Below are positions 1 through 9,047 of a DNA stretch of 64,000 bases, one piece after another. The position numbers and the translations under genes were made by a program. Every line of letters starts with the position of its first letter. Position 1 is the first letter of the stretch. This DNA is from ZC4RG19 sp017577565. GTDB taxonomy: Bacteria > Actinomycetota > Acidimicrobiia > Acidimicrobiales > VFJN01. Below the pieces are notes generated by a model. It did no database searches. It worked only from the letters and a program-made list of their open reading frames with translations, and was not told where the DNA came from. The DNA lies in NCBI GenBank assembly GCA_047459075.1, contig VSCH01000003.1:1-64000 (forward strand), read 5' to 3'.

Positions 1-414
1 GGACGGCGACAGGTCGCCGTGGACGATGCCGGCGCGGTGGGCCGTCTCGAGCGCGCCCGCCAGCAGGATCCCCACCTGCAGCGCCCGCTCGACCTCGAGC
101 GGCCCGTCGAGCGTGAGCAGCATGTCGACCGACTCGGCCGGCTGGGGGTCGGTCACCACCCACGGCCGCCCCTCGGGGTCGACGCCCCAGTCGTGCACCG
201 TCAGCACGCTCGGGTGGGCGCCGAGCCGCTGGGCGGTCGCCGCCGCCTGCTCGAAGCCCGCCCTGGTCCGGCCGCCGCTGAGCGGCGGGTAGACGGTCAC
301 CGAGACCGGTCGCCCCAGCGCGTCGCTGTAGGCGCTGAAGATGCTGCGGGCGACGCGCTCGCCGATCAGCGCGAGGTCGCGGCAGCCCGGTACCTGTGGC
401 GGGGTCCCAGCCAT
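1..414 (-). CDS. Protein kinase-like protein, N-terminal part (window-truncated), probable pseudokinase
   Basis: The reading frame starts at ATG 414 and runs off the window edge after 138 residues. It has the layout of an actinobacterial Ser/Thr kinase N-lobe: IGERVARSIFSA in place of the glycine loop, then LGRPVSVTVY where active kinases have VAVKV, then HGDLSPS (H132-G133-D134) where they have HRDLKP. The ATP-binding lysine is replaced by Thr40 and the glycine loop is degenerate, so a regulatory pseudokinase is more likely than an active enzyme (inference). ATG 438 is an in-frame alternative start. I prefer 414 because a TAGATT -10-like hexamer lies between the two, at 426-431. The gene follows gltB on the same strand after a 55-bp gap. 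The C-lobe is outside the window. Confidence 0.6.
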   Translation of the reverse strand, partial: MAGTPPQVPGCRDLALIGERVARSIFSAYSDALGRPVSVTVYPPLSGGRTRAGFEQAAATAQRLGAHPSVLTVHDWGVDPEGRPWVVTDPQPAESVDMLLTLDGPLEVERALQVGILLAGALETAHRAGIVHGDLSPS

Positions 415-469
415 GACGACCGGCGAATCTACAGCCATTCGCGGGGGGCGTTCGCCCCCGGCGAACGGC

Positions 470-3400
470 TCAGGCGTTGGCGACCCGGCTGGCCTGCCGC
501 TCCGCGTACCGGCGGGCCTGGCCCTTGGGCACGACGTGCCAGACCGTCGCCGCGGCCCCGTCCCAGTCGTCGAGCAGCTCGCGGGCCCGGCGGGACCCCG
601 TGAGCTCGGCGTGCTGCTCGACGAGCCAGCGCACCTCCTCCAGGGCGGAGGGGTCGGGGCGGACGGCGTCGACGAGGTCCGGGTTGATGCGGGCGAAGAG
701 GTGCTCGTGGTCGTCGTCGAACACGAAGGCCTGGCCGCCGGTCATGCCGGCGCCGAGGTTCCAGCCCACCGGACCGAGCACGACGACCGTGCCGCCGGTC
801 ATGTACTCGCAGCAGTGGTCGCCCGCGCTCTCGACGACCGCGACGGCGCCCGAGTTGCGCACGGCGAAGCGCTCGCCCACCGCGCCGGCGATGAACAGCC
901 GCCCGCCGGTCGCGCCGTAGAGGCAGGTGTTGCCCGCCAGCACCGGCACGTCGGAGGCGTCGTCCTCCGGCGGGCGGATGGCGACGAGGCCGCCACCCAT
1001 GCCCTTGCCGACGTAGTCGTTGGCCTCGCCGGTGAGGTGCAGCTCGACGCCGTCGGTGAGGAAGGCGCCGAAGCTCTGGCCGGCCGCGCCGGTCAGCCGC
1101 ACCCGGGCCGTGCCCCGGGGCGGCAGCTGGCCGAACTCCAGCGCGATGGCCCCCGACAGCGAGGCGCCGATGGCCCGGTCGGCGTTGCGGATCTCGTAGG
1201 ACAGCTCGATGTCGTCGCCGTCCCAGACCGACCGGAAGGCGTCGGCGAGCAGCTGGTCGCCGAGCTCGGAGCGGGGGTCCTGGAGCGGCACCCGCTCGAC
1301 GAACCGGCGGGGCCCGTCGGCCTCGGGCCCGGCCAGCAGGGGCGACAGGTCCATGGCGTCGGCCCGGGGGTTGCCGGTCGTGCGCTGGCGCAGCAGGTCG
1401 ACGCGCCCGACGGCCTCGTCGAGCGAGCGCAGGCCCAGCTGGGCCAGGTAGCTCCGCACCTCCTCGGCGACGAAGAGGAAGTAGGCGGCCACGCCCTCGG
1501 GCGTGCCGGTGAAGTTGGCCCGCAGGTGCGGGCGCTGGGTGGCCACGCCGGGCTTGCAGGTGTCCCGGTGGCAGGCCCGGAGCATGATGCAGCCCTCGGC
1601 GATCATCGCCGCGGTGCCGAAGCTGAACTCGTCCGCCCCGAGCAGGGCCGCGATGATGACCTGGCGCCCGGTGAGGAAGCCGCCGTCGACCCGCAGCCGG
1701 ACCCGGCTGCGGAGGCCGTTCTCGACGAGCGCCCGCTGGGCGTCGGCCAGGCCGAGCTCCCACGGCATGCCCGCGTGCTTGATCGACGACAGCGGGCTGG
1801 CGCCGGTGCCGCCGTTCTGCCCGCTGATGTGGACGACGTCGGCCAGCGCCTTGACGCAGCCGGCCGCGATCGTGCCCACGCCCTCCTCGGCCACCAGCTT
1901 CACCGACACCTGCGCGGCGTTGACCTGCTTGAGGTCGTAGATGAGCTGGGCGAGGTCCTCGATGGAGTAGATGTCGTGGTGGGGCGGCGGCGAGATGAGG
2001 CCGACCCCCGGCTGCGTGTGGCGCAGGCGGGCGATCTCCGGCGTGACCTTGTGGCCCGGGAGCTGGCCCCCCTCGCCGGGCTTGGAGCCCTGGGCCATCT
2101 TGATCTGCAGCTCGTCGGCGTGGGCGAGGTACTCGGGCGTGACGCCGAAGCGGCCGGACGCCACCTGCTTGATCTTCGAGTTCTTGTCGTCGCGGCCCCG
2201 GCCGCGGGTGCGGTAGCGGGCCGGGTCCTCGCCGCCCTCGCCGCAGTTCGACATGGCCCCGATGAGGTTCATCGCCTGGGCCAGCGTCTCGTGCGCCTCC
2301 TTGGAGAGCGCGCCGTGCGACATCGCCCCGGTCGAGAACCGCTTGACGATCTCGGTGGCCGGCTCGACCTCGTCGATGCTGATCGGCTCGCCGGCCGGCG
2401 CGAGCTCGAGCAGGTCGTGCAGCTCGATGAGCGGGCGGTCGTTGGCCAGCTTGGCGAAGGCGTCGTAGCGCTCGGACGACTCGCCCCGGATGGCGGCCTG
2501 CAGCAGGTGCGCGACCAGCATGGCGCGGTCCTGCTCGCCGTCGGCCGGCTCCTGCACCAGGGTGAGGTCGTTGAGGGCCTGGGTCGTCTCCTTGTCCTTG
2601 CCGTGCGGCTCGCCGCCCTTGCGCACCCGGTAGAAGCCGGGCGACTCGAGCTGGGGCCGCTGGCCCCAGGCCGCGGCGTGGCGGGCCAGGACGTCCTCGC
2701 CGAGCGCCTCCCAGCCGATGCCGCCGACGACGTTGGGCGTGCCGGTGAAGCAGACGTCGACGACCTCGGGCGCGAGGCCGACGACCTCGAAGATCTGCGC
2801 GCCCCGGTAGGAGTCGACCGTGCAGATCCCCATCTTCGAGAGGATCTTCAGCACGCCGGCCTCGACGGCCGCCTGGTAGCGGGTCTGGGCCTCGGGGCTC
2901 GTGAGGTCGCCGTCGTCGGCCTTGTCGGCCTCGTCCGCCACGGTGGCGAGCGCCAGGGACGGGCAGACGGCGTCGGCCCCGTAGCCGAGCAGGGCGGCGA
3001 AGGCGTGCACGTCGAAGGCGTCGTCGGCCACGACGACCAGGGACGTCCTCGACCGGAGCCGGCGGTCGGTGAGCGCCTGGTGGACGGCGCCGGTGGCCAG
3101 CAGCGACGGCACCGGTGCCCGCTCGGGGCCGGCGTCGCCGCTCTCGACGACGAGGATGCCGGCGCCCCCCTCGACGGCGGCGACCGCCTCGTCGACCAGC
3201 CGGTCGACCGCGGCCCGGAGCCCGGCGGGGCCCTCGGCCACCGGGAAGGTGGCGTCGAGCAGGATCACCGGCCACGGCGCGGTCTCGGTGAGCAGGAGCT
3301 CGTCGACGCCGGACGGGTAGAGCAGGAACGACGGCAGCGTGATCAGCTCGAGGGCGTCGCCGGGCTCGGTCAGCAGGGCCGGGCGGGGGCCGAGCAGGGT

Positions 3401-4915
3401 GCGCAGGCTCATGACGAGCCGCTCGCGCAGGGGGTCGATCGGCGGGTTGGTGACCTGGGCGAAGCGCTGGCGCAGGTAGTGGCTGACCGGGCGGGGACGG
3501 GGCGCCAGGTTCGGCAGCGGCGAGTCGTCGCCCATCGCGAACGTCGGCTCGTGCGCCTCGCTCGCCATGGGCTTGAGGACCATCGCCAGGTCTTCCTTGG
3601 TGAGCCCGTGCATGACCTGGCGGGACACGAGGTCGTCGGGCACCTCGAGGGTCGGCTCGCCCGGGTCCAGCTCGTAGAACCCGTCGGCCGCCCAGCGGGC
3701 GTAGGGGGCCGCGGCGGCGAGGCGCTGCTTGCAGTCCTCGTCCTCGAGGACGCCCCGGGTCGGGTCGACGAAGAGCATCTGGCCCGGGCCCAGGCGGCCG
3801 CGGCGCACCCGGCCGTGGCCGGAGACGTCGATGGCACCGACCTCCGAGCAGACCGCGACGAAGCCGTCCTCGCACACCTGGTAGCGCAGGGGCCGCAGGC
3901 CGTTGCGGTCGAGGCGGGCGCCGACGCCGACGCCGTCGGTGAAGATGACGCCGGCGGGCCCGTCCCAGGGCTCCATGAGCGCCGAGTGGTAGCGATAGAA
4001 GCCGCGGACCTCGGGGTCGAGGTCGCGGACGTTCTCCCAGGCCTCGGGCATGACCATCGCCATGACGTGGCGGGGGTCGCGCCCGGCCCGCATGAGCAGC
4101 TCGACCGTGGCGTCGAGCTTGCCGGAGTCGGAGTCGTCGGGGTCGACGACCGGGCGGAACAGGTCCTCCGGGCCCAGGCCGACGGCCTCGGTGCCGAGCT
4201 CGGCCCGCCCGCGCATGCGCCGCTCGTTGCCCCACAGCGCGTTGATCTCGCCGTTGTGGCAGAGGGTGCGGAACGGCTGGGCGCGCTCCCAGGTGGAGAG
4301 CGTGTTGGTCGAGAACCGCTGGTGGAAGATGGCGAAGTGGCCGGCGAAGCCCTCGTCCCGCAGGTCGAGGTAGAAGTCGGCGAGCGCGTCGGCCGGGGCC
4401 AGGCCCTTGTAGACGATGGTGCGGAACGAGCAGGACGCGACGTAGGTGCCGGTGGTCGTGGCGGCGATGCGCCGGCGCAGGCGCAGCGCCGTGCGCTCGG
4501 CCTCCGAACCGCCGGGCTCCAGGTCGGGCGGGCCGGCGAACACGGCCTGGACGATGCGCGGGGCGGTGGCCCGGGCCAGCTCGCCGAGGGCGCTCGGGTC
4601 GAGCGGGGGCTCGCGCCAGCCGACGACCCGCAGCCCCTCCTCGGCGGCCGCGGCCTCGACCGCGGGCCGGGGATCGTCGCCCCGGACGAACAGCACGGCC
4701 ACGCCGTGGCCCTCGCCGAACAGCGCCGGCGGGATGGGGGCGAGCAGCCCGGAGCCGTCGGCCGTGCGGCTGTCGGCGGCCACGGCGCCGCGGTGCTTCA
4801 CGCAGGCGAGCCCGCGCAGCGCGGCCTCGACGATGGCGCGTGACGACCGGCCGTGGGCGTCGGCGACGAAGCCGATGCCGCAGGCGTCGATCTCTCGGGT
4901 CGATCGGGGCAGCAA
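470..4915 (-). CDS. gltB: Glutamate synthase large subunit (GOGAT alpha)
   Basis: About 1,481 residues, normal length for the family. It makes two glutamates from glutamine and 2-oxoglutarate using electrons from the small subunit. The class II glutamine amidotransferase domain comes first, with the nucleophile Cys12 in DACGIGFVAD exposed after removal of a short propeptide. The central and FMN-binding synthase domains follow, with 3Fe-4S ligands Cys1109, Cys1115 and Cys1120 (C-x5-C-x4-C) and a C-terminal GXGXG beta-helix. I chose TTG at 4915 because AGGAGG lies 8 bases upstream. The alternative GTG at 4948 has no ribosome-binding site and would add 11 residues. No gltD is adjacent: a kinase-like gene follows instead, so the small subunit must be encoded elsewhere. 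Confidence 0.93.
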   Translation of the reverse strand: MLPRSTREIDACGIGFVADAHGRSSRAIVEAALRGLACVKHRGAVAADSRTADGSGLLAPIPPALFGEGHGVAVLFVRGDDPRPAVEAAAAEEGLRVVGWREPPLDPSALGELARATAPRIVQAVFAGPPDLEPGGSEAERTALRLRRRIAATTTGTYVASCSFRTIVYKGLAPADALADFYLDLRDEGFAGHFAIFHQRFSTNTLSTWERAQPFRTLCHNGEINALWGNERRMRGRAELGTEAVGLGPEDLFRPVVDPDDSDSGKLDATVELLMRAGRDPRHVMAMVMPEAWENVRDLDPEVRGFYRYHSALMEPWDGPAGVIFTDGVGVGARLDRNGLRPLRYQVCEDGFVAVCSEVGAIDVSGHGRVRRGRLGPGQMLFVDPTRGVLEDEDCKQRLAAAAPYARWAADGFYELDPGEPTLEVPDDLVSRQVMHGLTKEDLAMVLKPMASEAHEPTFAMGDDSPLPNLAPRPRPVSHYLRQRFAQVTNPPIDPLRERLVMSLRTLLGPRPALLTEPGDALELITLPSFLLYPSGVDELLLTETAPWPVILLDATFPVAEGPAGLRAAVDRLVDEAVAAVEGGAGILVVESGDAGPERAPVPSLLATGAVHQALTDRRLRSRTSLVVVADDAFDVHAFAALLGYGADAVCPSLALATVADEADKADDGDLTSPEAQTRYQAAVEAGVLKILSKMGICTVDSYRGAQIFEVVGLAPEVVDVCFTGTPNVVGGIGWEALGEDVLARHAAAWGQRPQLESPGFYRVRKGGEPHGKDKETTQALNDLTLVQEPADGEQDRAMLVAHLLQAAIRGESSERYDAFAKLANDRPLIELHDLLELAPAGEPISIDEVEPATEIVKRFSTGAMSHGALSKEAHETLAQAMNLIGAMSNCGEGGEDPARYRTRGRGRDDKNSKIKQVASGRFGVTPEYLAHADELQIKMAQGSKPGEGGQLPGHKVTPEIARLRHTQPGVGLISPPPHHDIYSIEDLAQLIYDLKQVNAAQVSVKLVAEEGVGTIAAGCVKALADVVHISGQNGGTGASPLSSIKHAGMPWELGLADAQRALVENGLRSRVRLRVDGGFLTGRQVIIAALLGADEFSFGTAAMIAEGCIMLRACHRDTCKPGVATQRPHLRANFTGTPEGVAAYFLFVAEEVRSYLAQLGLRSLDEAVGRVDLLRQRTTGNPRADAMDLSPLLAGPEADGPRRFVERVPLQDPRSELGDQLLADAFRSVWDGDDIELSYEIRNADRAIGASLSGAIALEFGQLPPRGTARVRLTGAAGQSFGAFLTDGVELHLTGEANDYVGKGMGGGLVAIRPPEDDASDVPVLAGNTCLYGATGGRLFIAGAVGERFAVRNSGAVAVVESAGDHCCEYMTGGTVVVLGPVGWNLGAGMTGGQAFVFDDDHEHLFARINPDLVDAVRPDPSALEEVRWLVEQHAELTGSRRARELLDDWDGAAATVWHVVPKGQARRYAERQASRVANA

Positions 4916-4923
4916 CGGGCGGT

Positions 4924-4929
4924 CCTCCT
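4924..4929 (-). promoter_or_regulatory. Shine-Dalgarno AGGAGG that decides the gltB start
   Basis: A perfect AGGAGG on the minus strand lies 8 bases before the in-frame TTG at 4915. The upstream GTG at 4948 has nothing comparable. This favours the shorter GltB, whose nucleophilic Cys is residue 12. Confidence 0.6.
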
Positions 4930-5084
4930 CCGAGGGCGGCCGGCGCACGCCGGCTCAGCGGGGCGGCCGGTGGCGGCGGTCGCCGGGCCGGTCCCGCGAC
5001 GGGCAGGGGCGTGGGGGGCGTCTCCGCGTCGTCGTTGAGCGAGGCGGGCACCGTTGCCCGAAGGCCCCCGTCGAGGGTCGCGCC

Positions 5085-5090
5085 AGGTTA
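5085..5090 (-). promoter_or_regulatory. Candidate gltB promoter (-10 TAACCT) with long leader
   Basis: TAACCT on the minus strand matches TAnnnT and lies about 170 bases before the gltB start. The predicted untranslated leader is about 160 nt and contains a small hairpin, CGGGCA/TGCCCG, near 5049-5064. No clear -35 is seen. The leader is the only sizeable non-coding stretch in this part of the window. Confidence 0.35.
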
Positions 5091-5130
5091 GCGGACGCGG
5101 CCGGGGGGACCGGGAACTTTCCGCCGGTCG

Positions 5131-7104
5131 TCAGCCGACCGTCACCGGCGAGACGAACACCGCCGCCGGCTGGCCGATGTCGTTGATCGCCTTGATCGCC
5201 GCCCGAGCGTCCTCGGGGACCCGGTCGTCGAAGTAGAGCTGGAACGGCGCGGTGTCGACGGCCTCGACGAGCTCGTCGCGCCCGGCCCGGCGGAGCGCCT
5301 CGATCGCTTCCGTGCGGGCGCGCTCGTACGCGGCGAGCTCCTCGTCGGTGCGCTGGTCGATGTAGACGACCTGCTCGGCCCCGGGCCTCGCCTGCCAGGT
5401 CGGGATGTCGGGCCCGAAGGAGATGTGGATCTCCGCCGTGGCCTCGTCGGGGTCCATCACCCGGTGGGGCCGGGCGCCGGGGCCGTGCGCCCCGATGACC
5501 CCGACGTCGTAGCCCCGGCGCTCGAGCTCGGACAGGAGGCCGAAGCCGGTCGAGCCGAGGTTCACGCCGTCGGTCCAGGTGATGAGGTAGCGGCCGTCCG
5601 GGCCGCCGCCGGGGACCCGACCCTCGTCGATGGCGTCGGTCACCGCGTCGGTGAACCGGGCCAGCATCGCCGAGTAGTTGGCCTGCGTCGGCTCGGCGTC
5701 CACCGCCTCCAGGGCGGTCATGCCCGTCCACACCAGCAGCACGGCGGCGACCGCCCCGGCCCCGGCCAGCACCGCCCGGCGGTCGGGGCGGGGCCGGCGG
5801 GCCCGCACGAGGAGGGCCGCGGTCCAGGCGATCGACAGGAGCAGGAGCACGTTGATGCTCCAGGCCCACAGCGCGAGGTAGTGCCAGACGAACCCGAGGA
5901 TCCGGGTGGCCGAGATCGCCCCCAGCACGAGCGCCACGGCCAGCACCGCGTGCAGGCGCAGGAGGGGCCGGCGGAGGCGGGCGTCGGTGTCGGGGTCGGG
6001 CCGCAGCCGCCAGGTGGCGGCCGCGGCGGCCAGCCAGGCCACCACCAGCAGGGCGGCCGGCACCACGGAGCCGGTGGTCGCCTGCTGGCCGCTGAGCAGG
6101 CGCCAGGGGTTGAGGTGGACGCCGAGCAGCTCGATCCCGCGGGCGACGCCGATCGGCTCCTCGTCGGGCTCGCGGAAGTGGTCGATGACGATGGAGACGT
6201 TGCCGGGGTCGCCGGTGACCTGGTCGATGATCGTCGGCGTCCACAGGAGCAGGCCGAGGGCCACCGACGCGCCCGCCCACCCCAGCAGCCGGCGCAGCGC
6301 CGGGCGGTCGCCGCGCAGCCGGTGGGCCCGCACGGCGATCGCGACCAGGGTCAGCGCCGCGAACCCGCCGACCAGGCCGACGTAGGAGATGTGGGTCTGG
6401 CTGGCGAAGGAGGCGGCGAACACCGCCACCGGGAGCATGGCGAGGTCGTCGCACAGCGCCGCCCACAGCGCGACCAGGGTGAGCATCCACCACATGACCG
6501 GCATGTAGGGGTTCCAGGGCTCGGTGAGCACCTGGGTGCCGTAGACGTGGACGAGCACGGCCAGCGCGGCGGCGAAGCCGAGGGCCAGCCGGGCGCCGCC
6601 CCGGCGGGCGGCGATCCAGATGGTGGTGGCGACGGCCGCGGTGTTCAGCAGGGCGACACCGAGCAGCAGGCTCCACGACGACCCGCCGAGGAGGCGGTAG
6701 ACCGGCGCGAGGGCGTAGAAGCTGATCGGGCCGAGGTGGCTGCCCTGGTTGCCGTTGGAGGACAGCCGGCCGACGAGCCCGACCAGGGGGGTGTGGCGGG
6801 TGCCCACGTCGCGCACCCGCAGCTCGGTCATGGCCAGGTCGAGCAGGGGGTACCAGCGGGGCGTGCGCAGGGCGACGACGGCGATGGCGAGCGGCAGCGC
6901 CACCACGGCGGCCAGCCCCGCCACCACCAGCCGCCGCCGGCGCGGGTCGAGCCCGGCGTCGGGCGCGGGACCCTGCTCGCCGCCCGCCGGCGCCCGGACC
7001 TCGCCGGCGCCGGCCACGGCCCCGTCGGCCGTGGGAGCGCCGCCGGCCCCGGGCTCGGTACGGCTCACGGGACGGGTGGTCCCCACCTCACCCACCTCGC
7101 TCAC
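5131..7104 (-). CDS. Multi-pass membrane protein, GT-C-like, paralogue B
   Basis: 657 residues from GTG 7104, which overlaps the upstream stop codon as GTGA. A polar, Pro/Gly-rich cytoplasmic tail of about 60 residues is followed by roughly ten hydrophobic segments, then a soluble C-terminal domain of about 200 residues (WTDGVNLGSTGFG onward). The first large loop carries D-x4-E-x3-RD and the conserved blocks PWNPYMP, QTHISYVGLVGG and DQVTGDPGNVSI. This topology resembles GT-C glycosyltransferases that use lipid-linked sugars, with acidic residues in the first extracytoplasmic loop. I cannot name a family. It is clearly homologous to the neighbouring gene at 7101-9047. Translational coupling to that gene and the SDR genes suggests a role in making or decorating a surface glycolipid (inference). 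Confidence 0.8.
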   Translation of the reverse strand: MSEVGEVGTTRPVSRTEPGAGGAPTADGAVAGAGEVRAPAGGEQGPAPDAGLDPRRRRLVVAGLAAVVALPLAIAVVALRTPRWYPLLDLAMTELRVRDVGTRHTPLVGLVGRLSSNGNQGSHLGPISFYALAPVYRLLGGSSWSLLLGVALLNTAAVATTIWIAARRGGARLALGFAAALAVLVHVYGTQVLTEPWNPYMPVMWWMLTLVALWAALCDDLAMLPVAVFAASFASQTHISYVGLVGGFAALTLVAIAVRAHRLRGDRPALRRLLGWAGASVALGLLLWTPTIIDQVTGDPGNVSIVIDHFREPDEEPIGVARGIELLGVHLNPWRLLSGQQATTGSVVPAALLVVAWLAAAAATWRLRPDPDTDARLRRPLLRLHAVLAVALVLGAISATRILGFVWHYLALWAWSINVLLLLSIAWTAALLVRARRPRPDRRAVLAGAGAVAAVLLVWTGMTALEAVDAEPTQANYSAMLARFTDAVTDAIDEGRVPGGGPDGRYLITWTDGVNLGSTGFGLLSELERRGYDVGVIGAHGPGARPHRVMDPDEATAEIHISFGPDIPTWQARPGAEQVVYIDQRTDEELAAYERARTEAIEALRRAGRDELVEAVDTAPFQLYFDDRVPEDARAAIKAINDIGQPAAVFVSPVTVG

Positions 7105-9047
7105 GACGGGGCCTCCCAGGCGAAGACGGCGACCGGCTGCGGCATGTTGCCCATGATGTAGAGGGGCCGGCGCACCTCGTCGGGCAGCCGCTCGTGGGCG
7201 GCCAGCCCGATCACGTTGCCGTCGACCCACGGCACGAGGTCGTCCTGGCCGGCGGCGACGAGCCCGTCGATGACCTCCCGGCGGAGGTCCTCGTAGGTGG
7301 CGCGCTCCTCGTCCGTGCGAGGGTCGTGCCGGGCGACCTCGACGGCGCCCGGCACCGACTCGGCCTCGGCGACCGCGCCGACGCCGGTGGCGACGTGCAG
7401 CACGACGTCGGCCTCCTCCGGCTCGATCGTGCGGTGCTCGCGGACGCTGAGCTCGAAGCGGTCGTCGGTGCGGGCCTCGTAGCCGCGCCGCTCGAGCTCG
7501 AGGAGCAGGCCGAGCCCCTGCCCGCCCAGGTAGAAGGGGTCGGTCCAGGTGACGAGGAACGTGCCGTCGGGGCCGGCGGGGAGCTCGCCGCCCTCGATGG
7601 CGTCGACGACCGGGCCGACCAGGGCACCCAGCTGGGCCGACTGGGCGGCGTCGGTGTCCTCGGTGTCGGGGGCCTCCCGGGTCAGCGCCAGCGTCGGGGC
7701 GCCGACGGCCACCGCGGCGACGGCGACGGGCGCCCACCGCCGGGCGGTGGCGGGCAGGGCGGCGAGGTGCGGCCGCAGCGCGACCAGGGCCGTGGCGACG
7801 ATCGCGGCCAGGGCGAGGGCCGCGGTGCCGGTGGCCCACAGGGACAGGTACGGCCAGGGCGTGCCGAGGATGCGGCTGGCCACGACGACCCCCAGGACGA
7901 GCGCGGCGCCGACCACCAGGTGCAACCGCCGGAGGGTCCCGTCCCCGAGGCGCCAGCCGGCGACCGCGGCCGCGAGCCACGCGAGCACGAGCACCAGGCC
8001 GAGCGCGGTCGACCCGGTGTCGCCCCCGGTGACCAGCCGCACCGGGTCGAGGCGCTCGGCCACGACGTCCCAGCCGGCCCGCAGCCCGATGGCCGGGTCG
8101 ACCGGGTGGCGGAAGCTGTCGACGATGATCGACACGTTCCCCGGGTCGCCGGTGACCTCGTCGATCGCCACCGGCAGCCACAGCAGCCCGCCCAGCACGG
8201 CCGACGCGCCCGCCCAGCGCAGGACCCGCCGCCGCCCGACGGGGTCGGTGACCACCCGGGCCTGCCACGCCAGCGCCGCGACGACGAGGAGGCCGAGGCC
8301 GCCGACCAGCCCGACGTAGGAGATGTGGGTCTGGGCGCACAGCGACCCGGCGACGACGGCGATCGGCAGCAGCACGAGGTCGCCGCAGAGCACGCCCCAG
8401 ACGCACACCAGGAGCAGCGCCCAGAACAGCACGGGCATGTAGGGGTTCCAGGGGTACACCAGCACGACCGTGCCGTAGGCGTGCATGAGCAGGGCCAGGC
8501 CGGCCGCGGCCACGACGGCGCCCACCGTCCCCCGGCGGCGCTGCACCGCCCAGATCGTGAGCGCGACGACCGCCACGTTGAGCACGACGAGCGACGCCTG
8601 CAGCGCCCAGGAGCTGGCGCCGAGCAGCCGGTAGACGGGCGCGAGGAGGTAGAACCCGAGCGGCCCGGGGTGGCTGCCCTGGGTGTCGAGGCCGAAGATG
8701 CGCCCGCCGAGCCCGACGAGCGGGGGGTGGGCGGTGCCCACGTCGCGGACCCGCATCTCGATCTGGGAGAGGTCGACGAGCGGGTACCAGCGGGGCGTCC
8801 GCACGGCGACGAGCGCGACGGCGAGCGGGAGGGCGACGGCCGCCGTGAGCCCGGCGACGACCAGCCGGCGGTGGCGGGCGGACGCCCCGGGCGCGGGTCG
8901 CGGCGGCGCGGCCGCCTCGTCCGCGCCGTCCGGCGGGCCGCCGGCCGCGGGCGGTTCCGGCTCGACCGTGCCGTCCGGGCCGCCCCGGGGCTCGGCGGTG
9001 GCTCGACCGCCCCCTCCGAGGTCGTCGGTGCCCGGCGCGCGGCTCAC
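7101..9047 (-). CDS. Multi-pass membrane protein, GT-C-like, paralogue A
   Basis: 648 residues from GTG 9047, overlapping the SDR stop as GTGA. The architecture matches the downstream paralogue: a charged proline-rich tail, about ten hydrophobic segments, then a soluble C-terminal domain with WTDPFYLGGQGLGLL-ELERRGY. Shared blocks include RTPRWYPL, RVRDVGT, QGSH-GP, APVYRLLG-SSW, PWNPYMPV, QTHISYVGLVGG and VTGDPGNVSI. The loop between the first two membrane segments carries acidic residues, as in GT-C enzymes. The function is not established. The duplication may reflect two substrates or a heterodimer. Coupled starts at both ends imply equal expression with the SDR upstream and paralogue B downstream. 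Confidence 0.8.
   Translation of the reverse strand: MSRAPGTDDLGGGGRATAEPRGGPDGTVEPEPPAAGGPPDGADEAAAPPRPAPGASARHRRLVVAGLTAAVALPLAVALVAVRTPRWYPLVDLSQIEMRVRDVGTAHPPLVGLGGRIFGLDTQGSHPGPLGFYLLAPVYRLLGASSWALQASLVVLNVAVVALTIWAVQRRRGTVGAVVAAAGLALLMHAYGTVVLVYPWNPYMPVLFWALLLVCVWGVLCGDLVLLPIAVVAGSLCAQTHISYVGLVGGLGLLVVAALAWQARVVTDPVGRRRVLRWAGASAVLGGLLWLPVAIDEVTGDPGNVSIIVDSFRHPVDPAIGLRAGWDVVAERLDPVRLVTGGDTGSTALGLVLVLAWLAAAVAGWRLGDGTLRRLHLVVGAALVLGVVVASRILGTPWPYLSLWATGTAALALAAIVATALVALRPHLAALPATARRWAPVAVAAVAVGAPTLALTREAPDTEDTDAAQSAQLGALVGPVVDAIEGGELPAGPDGTFLVTWTDPFYLGGQGLGLLLELERRGYEARTDDRFELSVREHRTIEPEEADVVLHVATGVGAVAEAESVPGAVEVARHDPRTDEERATYEDLRREVIDGLVAAGQDDLVPWVDGNVIGLAAHERLPDEVRRPLYIMGNMPQPVAVFAWEAPS

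Noticed and set aside
19..603. Plus-strand ORF across the kinase-like gene
   Set aside because: The minus frame carries HGDLSP and a kinase N-lobe; the plus frame is Arg/Pro-rich and shows no domain.
341..4843. A 1,500-residue open frame on the plus strand opposite gltB, and similar long frames opposite most genes
   Set aside because: They lie antisense to genes with clear motifs. In DNA with such high third-position GC, stop codons are rare in opposite frames. Translations are low-complexity Arg/Gly/Ala-rich and have no domain signature.
5049..5064. Small hairpin in the gltB leader as a terminator or attenuator
   Set aside because: A 6-bp stem with no T-tract is common in DNA of this composition; noted in the promoter entry but not called as a terminator.
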